In this document: positions 57,322-64,000 of the stretch, one piece after another
Layout: each line of letters opens with the position of its first letter
Numbering within the stretch: position 1 is the first letter of the stretch
Assembly: GCA_037178675.1 (NCBI GenBank)
Contig: JAYMGJ010000671.1
Location: 1-64,000, forward strand
Direction: 5' to 3'
From: Scleroderma bovista
Taxonomy: Eukaryota > Basidiomycota > Agaricomycetes > Boletales > Sclerodermataceae
Length of the DNA: 64,000 nucleotides
Position numbers and translations under genes: made by a program
The notes under the pieces: model-generated
Told to the model about the DNA's origin: nothing
The model's input: only the letters and a program-made list of their open reading frames with translations
The model's database searches: none

Positions 57322-57431
57322 GTAGTGGGGTGGAGTTCCAGATTCTGGGGATTTGTCACGGGACCATCATTGGATTGGTGGGTGTTTGGAAGGTGAGCAT
57401 TTGAGTATAACCCTGTTAACCCCCGACCCAA

Positions 57432-59576
57432 ATGGCTGTGTATTGCTTCACCCAATGGGAGCTTGGAGCTTTGCTGCACGTCCTCCAGGATGATGACTCA
57501 CCTTTGGCTCTAACTCACCTCAAACACTTCGCAGAAACATCACTTTCCTCTCCCGTACCAGAAGCTAATGCAAATGTTCCCAAAGCTTTGACAACGTAAG
57601 TTTTTCTGCATCTGGTCCAATGATAGGAGCTGACTTCAGATTGCAGCACTCCAAAGACTTGTCAGCGTGGCGGACGGAAGGCATCAAGACTCGCCACGAC
57701 TACAACTGACAAAGTGAGCTGGCGACAACGTGGAAAAGCTCATATCCAAGGCCTTAGTAGCGTTTATTCTCTTGTGGCAATGCTTTCTGCAGCAAACCAA
57801 CATTCAGATCTATACAAGCCTTTCCGCTGGGCTCAAGACCTTCACACCTCGCTTGCTGCTCGCACCCAGCACTGGTCCTACTCCCTGGCTTCACTATTGG
57901 CTCAATGTGGAAGTCTCAACAGCAAGAACGTCTCAACGAACTTCTTCATAATGGTTAGCCAAATTCAGTTGGTTGCTGCATGCTAAAAGTACATGGACAA
58001 GTTGTCATACTTCGGCAGTGTTACTCACATCAAGCATCACTACTCTACCAGCCTACGTCTCGAAAACAACCACCCTACTGTCACAGATGTTTACAACCAA
58101 GAAATAGAACCACTCAAATTGGAAACCAGGATCCCGGGTAGGCGTACCTTTTTGGAGTGGCATGCAGATGGTTGCAAGTACGCTGCACTTGCAGGAGGGG
58201 GCACAGTTTACCTTCTCTTGTTGATTGCGGAACTGGGGACTCGGGTATGCTTTCGCCTAGCTGAAGACGAGACGATCACCAAGCTGGCAAATGCTCTCAG
58301 GGAACCTGATCCAGGTAAGTATATTGCTGCATCTAGTTGAGGCAGGCACTGACAAGACTATTCAGTGACTGAACTGGGCTGAATGGTCATGAGACTTATA
58401 CCAACTGTATTGCAGTTAAGGGACCTCATCCCCCTCAGCATGCACTTGGTCTTTACTTCAGAGTACCTCAAACAGTACAGATTACCCACTGACATGGATT
58501 GCTGGGATTTGGAGGCGTCTGACAGTTTCTTCGACTCACTAATCTTAAAGTGGGTAAGGCCATTTTTTGTTTCCAAACCTTTGCTGATTTCTGTTCCCAG
58601 TAATTTCCAGCTTGTGAGCCGTGCGACGAATGTCTGGAATTCAGATACAACTCATATCCCTTTACTTACACCAATTTCGCTCCTTATAGAGCAACATCTC
58701 TTGCCTCCTGAAGATCATTCTAAGAACAGCATTAGCAATCCTCCTGGCGACACACAAGATTGGGCCATACCACCCATAGGGCACCACCACATTGTTATCT
58801 GTACAGGGTATGATCCACAGCATCCAGATAACCGCAAGAATCCAACATTGTTCAATGGCGACACGAATCACAGTCAACACAAGGCCTGGACAGAATTCCA
58901 GCGATTAAAGGCAGCCACAGCTATTGAAGTTAGCAGTGTGAAAGACTTGCAGGACAGAGTAAGTGCTAGATTACGGTGTTACCACCTGCTACTAAGGACT
59001 TCCACATAGTTGGCGGTTCACTATCTTGAGGGGGTCAGAAGGTCAACAAATTCATTCCTTTGCATTCCTGCATCATTGCTACAGAAGTGAGTTTTTTTAA
59101 GTGACATCTGACACAAGGTTCAAGACCTATAACCAGCACAACATTGGAGATGCGGGGTACAGATGGCTCTCTGCTGGCAAGTATCTCACACAGCATGCCG
59201 GCAGACTTGCAGGAAATGCTATTGGATCAACTTAAGTTGTGCTTTGAGCACAACATTTTCATGCCAAAAGACAGTGCCAATGAGGGTGAGGTCGGGTATG
59301 AAGCTATCCACCTAGCTTATTATAACAGACATGTTACGTGAGTAAGTTCATCACTTCACCTGTAATCAAAAGCTGATCCAGCCCTGGTATTACTTAGGGT
59401 GACAAGGCACCCAAAACAATTCAACCAAGGCTGTTGGAGAGGGAGGATGTCACTCGAACGAATCACGCACAATTAATTCCCTATACGTCAACAGATATGC
59501 GAATACATCAAAGGCTCTATGACAATATTCAGATAGCTTTGAAAGATCCATTGGATTTTTCTTCTCATATGGTAAG
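57432..59576 (+). pseudogene. Hypothetical multi-exon gene, 3' end cut by an LTR
   Basis: Exon 1 is 57432-57595 (MAVYCFTQWELGALLHVLQD), then an intron to 57646. Exon 2 is 57647-57953, exon 3 57990-58314 (FLEWHADGCKYAALAGGGTV), and a tiny exon 58366-58385 contains TGA at 58380-58382. A large exon follows (58416-58958: TSEYLKQYRLPTDMDCWDLE, IGHHHIVICTGYDP), then LPYTST-like sequence and EAIHLAYYNRHVT (59300-59340), and DVTRTNHAQLIPYTSTDM (59450-59505). The last exon ends HM at a GTAAG donor where the LTR begins. It has the look of an Agaricomycete-specific multicopy family, but I cannot name a domain. Confidence 0.6.
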
Positions 59577-60220
59577 TGTCAAGTCCGGGTCTACTCCGGT
59601 AGGGGGTCCGGTCAAGTCCGGACAGAAGCGGACGAAGGAAGAGGGCAGAGGGCTGGACAAGGGATTAGTCCGGCCGGAGTTGGTGACCGCTTGGATTCAA
59701 CGACTAAGGACAACGAGCGTTGATCCCTTGCATAGGTTCCGGTCAAGAGGAGGAGACGGAGACGGAGACGGAGACGGACAAGAACAAGAGTAGATGACTA
59801 TGGTTGATTTCAGACTGAGGAGTACAGGATAAACTACAGAGTACTTATACTAAGTAAGAACTAGGGTCGAGTATATACGGTGACAAGTAAACAGCCTAAA
59901 AGGCGGACAAGGGACAACCGGAGAAAGTACTAGGTCAGGTCTGATGAAAATAAAGTCAGGTCCGGGTAAAATAAATCAGGTCCGGTGAAAATAACACAAG
60001 GCATGGGATATATCGAGTTCACGGAGAACTCACGTCAAGGCAGGGTAAACGGCGAGGTGTGGTAACGAGCGAACAGAGGATAGTCCAAGGGTCGTACTTA
60101 ACGGAGGCATATCTGCGCGAGCGTGACCGGAGTAAGTGTTGAGCGACCGGAGTTGAGCTGTAGAGCTGCGATGCAACCAGAGTTACCGGATAAGACCCGG
60201 AGTTGGGCATGGTCGTAACA
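59577..60220 (+). mobile_element. Solo LTR of a third family (644 bp)
   Basis: Ends are TGTCAAGTCCGGGTC ... GGTCGTAACA. The flanks GTAAG (59572-59576) and GTAAC (60221-60225) match at four of five bases, compatible with a target duplication. The terminal TGTCAAG and GTCGTRACA resemble the chromovirus LTR. It terminates the gene at 57432-59576. Confidence 0.75.
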
Positions 60221-60299
60221 GTAACTGGTATTGATTGTCCTGTGACCGGCAAGGAGCCCATGTACCTGGTTAGGCCATGTTTTATGGCCAGTGGGGGTC

Positions 60300-61313
60300 A
60301 GGCCAGACTACAGGGTGTTGCCGTGATATATGATCCGGCCTGTGTGTGGAATTGTCGCCATAATACATGGTCCAGCCTGGGGGTGGGTTGTCACCATAAT
60401 ATGAGGTTGGGCCAGGATGCAGGTATCACCATAGTGTATGGTCCGGCCAGAGTGTGTAGTTTAACCATAATATACAGTCCGGCCTGGGTGTAGGTGATAC
60501 CATAGTGTATGGTCAGGCCAGGGTATGGGTGCATATTGAACAGTCCGGCCTGGGTGTGGGTGTCACCATAGTGTATGGTCGGGCCAGGGTAGGTGTGTCA
60601 CCATATTGTACAGTCCAGCCTGGGTGTGGGTGTCACCATAGTGTATGGTCGGGCCAGGATAGGTGTGTCATCATATTGTACAGTCTGGCCTGGGTGTGGG
60701 CATCACCATAGTGTATGGTCTGGCCAGAGTGTGTAGTTTAACCATAATATACAGTCCGGCCTGGGTGTGGGTGATACCATAGTGTATGGTCAGGCCAGGG
60801 TATGGATGCATATTGAACAGTCTGGCCTGGGTGTGGGTGTCACCATAGTGTATGGTCCGGCCAGGGTAGGTGTGTCACCATATTGTACAGTCCAGCCTGG
60901 GTGTGGGTGTCACCATAGTGTATGGTCGTGCCAGGATAGGTGTGTCATCATATTGTACAGTCCGGCCTGGGTGTGGGCATCACCAGTTTATGGTTGGGCC
61001 AGGGTAGGTGTGTCACCATAATGGATAGTCCGGCCTGGGTGTGGGTGTCACCATAGTGTGTGGTCGGGCCAGGGTAGGTGTGTCACCATATTGTACAGTC
61101 CGGCCTGGGTGTGGGTGTCACCATAGTGTATGGTTGGGCCAGGATAGGTGTGTCATCATATTGTACAGTCCGGCCTGGGTGTGGGCATCACCATAGTGTA
61201 TGGTTGGGCCAGGGTAGGGGTGTCACCATAATGGATAGTCTGGCCTGGGTGTGGGAATCACCATAGTGTATGGTCAGGCCAGGGTAGGGGTGTCACCATA
61301 TTGTACAGTCCGG
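60300..61313 (+). repeat. 70-bp dimeric satellite (array 2)
   Basis: About 14 copies of the 70-bp unit (two 35-bp halves: GTCCGGCCTGGGTGTGGGTG... and GTCGGGCCAGGGTAGGTGTG...). It begins with the same edge (GGAGCCCATGTACCTGG, 60256) as array 1, in inverse orientation. It resumes at 63657 after the inserted LTR. Confidence 0.9.
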
Positions 61314-63656
61314 TGTGCACCTAAGTGAGGGAAGAGGTCAGAACAACCAACAACCAACACCAAATGACAGCAATATGCGAGTGGTGGTCTTCCTTTGCGT
61401 TTCTGGTATTTAATGTCCTCAGGGGGATGTGCTGCACGCCTTCAGGCAGGATGCAGGAGGGAAGGGAAGGGCTTCTGATGGGGAATAGATGCGACTGGGG
61501 ATGGTATTGACTCCTCTTCAGCCTACCACAGTGGTTAGGAAGAGTCCTGGGATTGAAGAGTGATGATAGATTGATAACAGGGGTGTAACAGCAGTGATGA
61601 GACAACAGGGAAGCAAGGGGACAGTTCCTGCTTCAAGAATGCGATGGACAGTGATGGGATGGAGTGGACAGAGATGCTAGACTGCGCTTGAGCCTAGAGA
61701 AATGATCAGATACAAGATATATCTGATAAACAACAATATAGGAGCTTTAGGCCAGCACTGAGTGACCTACAAGTCCAAAGACAAAGAGGGAGCTTATAGA
61801 CAGAGAGGGAGAGTGAATGTGGTTGCTTTATTGAGGGGGAAGCAGACACTTCCTTGCAGCCTTTGGCTGCTGGTTTATATACAGGAGGGGCTGTGGGCCT
61901 GTAAGCACAAATGACTAAGTGCTTGGTAAGAGATTGGTAAGAAATTGGTAAGCGATTGATAAGCAGTGTAATCAGGCTGAGTCATCGATGGGGAGAGCCT
62001 GAACAAGCTGCTGAGCCAAGGGAAAGAGCAAAAACATAGGTAAAAAGGGGTGTATAACCAAGAATATGGAAAAATCATTGCATGGGGCCCAAAAGAGAGA
62101 GGGGGAAAGCATGGGATGAGTAGATCGAAGCTAAATGAGCATATGCGATGACATAATGCATATGAATCATAGGGGCATGAGTCATGAATTGATAAGCAGC
62201 ATGATAAGCATGATTTGAAGGATGATTGGTAAGTGATTGGTAAGGGAAGTAATGGGGATTAGTAATGCCAAGAGGGGATGAATAATGCGCAGCAGAGTGA
62301 GTCAGAGTGAGCCAGAGTGACTCTGTGTGACTCAGAAAGAAGGGAAGCACAACCTATGATTTATTGAACTTTAGATCTGGAGATGAGCTTCTGAAGCAGT
62401 GCCACTGATGGGAGTGGCTGGGGGATAATAAAAGAATTGATCTGACCAGAAGAGCAGTGTCAGGGGGCCTGGAATGACAAGTAGAGTCACAGCTGGTCAC
62501 AGAGTGTCACAAATCCCTTGGATTGAGCTTCTGTAGAGCAAAAACGTGAAATTTGGTGCTCCCGAAGTGCAGTCTTCCCTTGAGCAGTAAGGGGAAGGTT
62601 CTGTACTCTATTAGGGCTCCTAAGAAGGGTTCTAGAGCACTGTTTCATTCGTGTTTGTTGCGGGATAGCAGGGAAGTGAATCGCAAGTAGCAGATTCGAC
62701 ATGTCCATGGAAGCGAGATGAATGATAGAGGGAGATGGATGTGACAGGACTCTGGGATGAAAGGACCATATGCAGAGGACTCAGGAGACACAGAGACGAC
62801 CAGGTATGAATTTTCAAGTCTAACGATAGACTTGAGACGACCAAAGTATGTGCGCGACGCAGGACTGACGAGGAGAACGCGCTGACCAAGAACGAGAGGG
62901 ACTGAGGGAGAAGGCTGGGAAGATATGTACCAGACAGTACACAGGAGCTCAGGGAGAGGCTGTCCCAAGAGCAGGACATAGTTGAGGTCTGCTGCAATAG
63001 CGGAGAAACGTTCCAGAGAAAATGTGGACTCCATAGTGAGTGATGAAGCGGGTGTCTGGATTGCGGGTGGAATATCTCCGTGGGAAATGAACGGATTTAC
63101 GTCGGAACTTGACAGGCAGATAGACCACGGTCTAGGCTCCATGATGGTATAGTCACATGATTGATAGCTTCAAAAATGGCGGAGCTATTCAAAATATTGG
63201 AATGCCGGCACTGGGCGCCTAAATTTGACATTTGGGCACTAAAAATGATTCTTCCTTTTCTCCTTCGTTTCTCTATTGTTTCTTCTGCTTCTTTGGTTGT
63301 TCTGGTATGGGAGTTGGACTGCAGTAGGTTGCATTCCTCTCTCATACTGAAATGATCACCAATCCTTGGATTCTTCTGCTTCTTGGCGGTTCTTGTGCGA
63401 GGGATGACTGCCAGACGATGGCATTCATCTCTTGCTCCAGGATAGTCATTCTTGTGCGATAGATGGCTATGACAAGCTTGTATTCATTCTTCGCATAAGG
63501 ATAGTCTTGACTTTGTGTGATATGGATAGCGAGGGCTGTCTGTATCCCTTAAGTCAGGACAATCTTTCAACAGATCTTGGGTGTGCGTTCTTCGCATTAG
63601 TTTCATCGGCTAACTTTCTCCATGTCCACAGTACCAAACACGTTTGGTGCGTGACA
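61314..63656 (-). mobile_element. Solo LTR, long-LTR gypsy family (copy B, 2,343 bp)
   Basis: Plus-strand ends are TGTGCACCTAAGTG ... GTGCGTGACA. It has a perfect CCGG duplication at 61310-61313 and 63657-63660; removing the LTR restores AGTCCGGCCTGGG, the satellite unit. Very similar to copy A. Confidence 0.93.
62645..63034 (-). CDS. LTR-encoded conserved ORF, copy B (129 aa)
   Basis: It starts MESTFSLERFSAIAADLNYV and ends LLSRNKHE, intact. It differs from copy A by a handful of residues. The upstream in-frame ATG at 63142 (MEPRPW) is shared with copy A only. Same position in the LTR as the others. Confidence 0.55.
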   Translation of the reverse strand: MESTFSLERFSAIAADLNYVLLLGQPLPELLCTVWYISSQPSPSVPLVLGQRVLLVSPASRTYFGRLKSIVRLENSYLVVSVSPESSAYGPFIPESCHIHLPLSFISLPWTCRICYLRFTSLLSRNKHE

Positions 63657-64000
63657 CCGGCCTGGGTGTGGGCATCACCATAGTGTATGGTCAGGCCAGG
63701 GTAGGTGTGTCACCATAATGTACAGTCTGGCCTGGGTGTGGGTGTCACCATAATATACAGTCCGGCCTGGGGGTGGGCATCACCATAGTGTATGGTCAGG
63801 CCAGCGTAGGGGTGGCATCATAATATACAGTCTGGCCTGGGTGTGGGTGTCACCATAGTGTATGGACAGGCCAGGGTAGGGGTGTCACCATATTGTACAG
63901 TCTGGCCTGGGTGTGGGCATCACCATAGTGTATGGTCGGGCCGGGTAGGTGTGTCACCATAATGGATAGTCCGGCCTGGGTGTGGGTGTCACAATAAGTG
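63657..64000 (+). repeat. 70-bp dimeric satellite (array 2, continued)
   Basis: About five further copies of the unit, running to the right edge of the window. Confidence 0.9.

Overview
This is a transposon nest from a filamentous basidiomycete, most likely an Agaricomycete. The evidence is fungal-type introns, a FunK1-type kinase, a Plavaka transposase, FAS2 pieces with fungal-type KR-KS architecture, and Ty3/gypsy elements of basidiomycete character. I see no rRNA, tRNA, CRISPR array or ordinary single-copy gene cluster. The look is that of heterochromatin: satellite arrays, solo LTRs, nested elements and broken genes.

Layout. 1-4354: gypsy gag-protease (minus) with PBS and a piece of its 5' LTR. 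4355-9095: decayed copia element (minus). 9096-11438: full solo LTR of the gypsy family. 11584-17420: satellites around a divergent pair of hypothetical genes (12726-13860 minus; 14409-16730 plus). 17421-22345: two more solo LTRs inside a 30-bp satellite. 22526-24590: a 70-bp satellite with another solo LTR inside it. 24690-26000: low-complexity minisatellites. 26110-28883: decayed Plavaka transposase (minus). 33380-41053: nearly complete chromodomain Ty3/gypsy element (minus) with 99% identical LTRs and an extra antisense gene. 41938-42201: fold-back MITE. 42382-43707 and 51568-51790: two halves of one gypsy pol fragment, split by a 7,844-bp hAT transposon (43716-51559) with a perfect 8-bp target duplication. 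53644-57321: LTR fragment and a FunK1 kinase gene split by a solo LTR. 57432-59576: hypothetical gene cut by another solo LTR. 60221-64000: 70-bp satellite with a further solo LTR.

The most striking points are these. (1) The hAT element carries, besides its transposase, an internally deleted fatty-acid-synthase alpha gene piece and a casein-kinase-1-like gene. (2) The 2.3-kb LTRs contain a 129-130 codon reading frame whose differences between two diverged subfamilies are mostly synonymous. (3) The chromovirus carries an intron-containing antisense gene coding a coiled-coil plus cysteine-cluster protein; a protein with the same kind of cluster is encoded at 14409-16730. (4) The long-LTR family makes 4-bp duplications at CCGG, mostly in satellites. 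(5) Almost every premature stop in the decayed genes is TGA at a place where CGA is the likely ancestor, which points to CpG deamination. Gene functions are inferred from motifs read by eye; no database search was possible.
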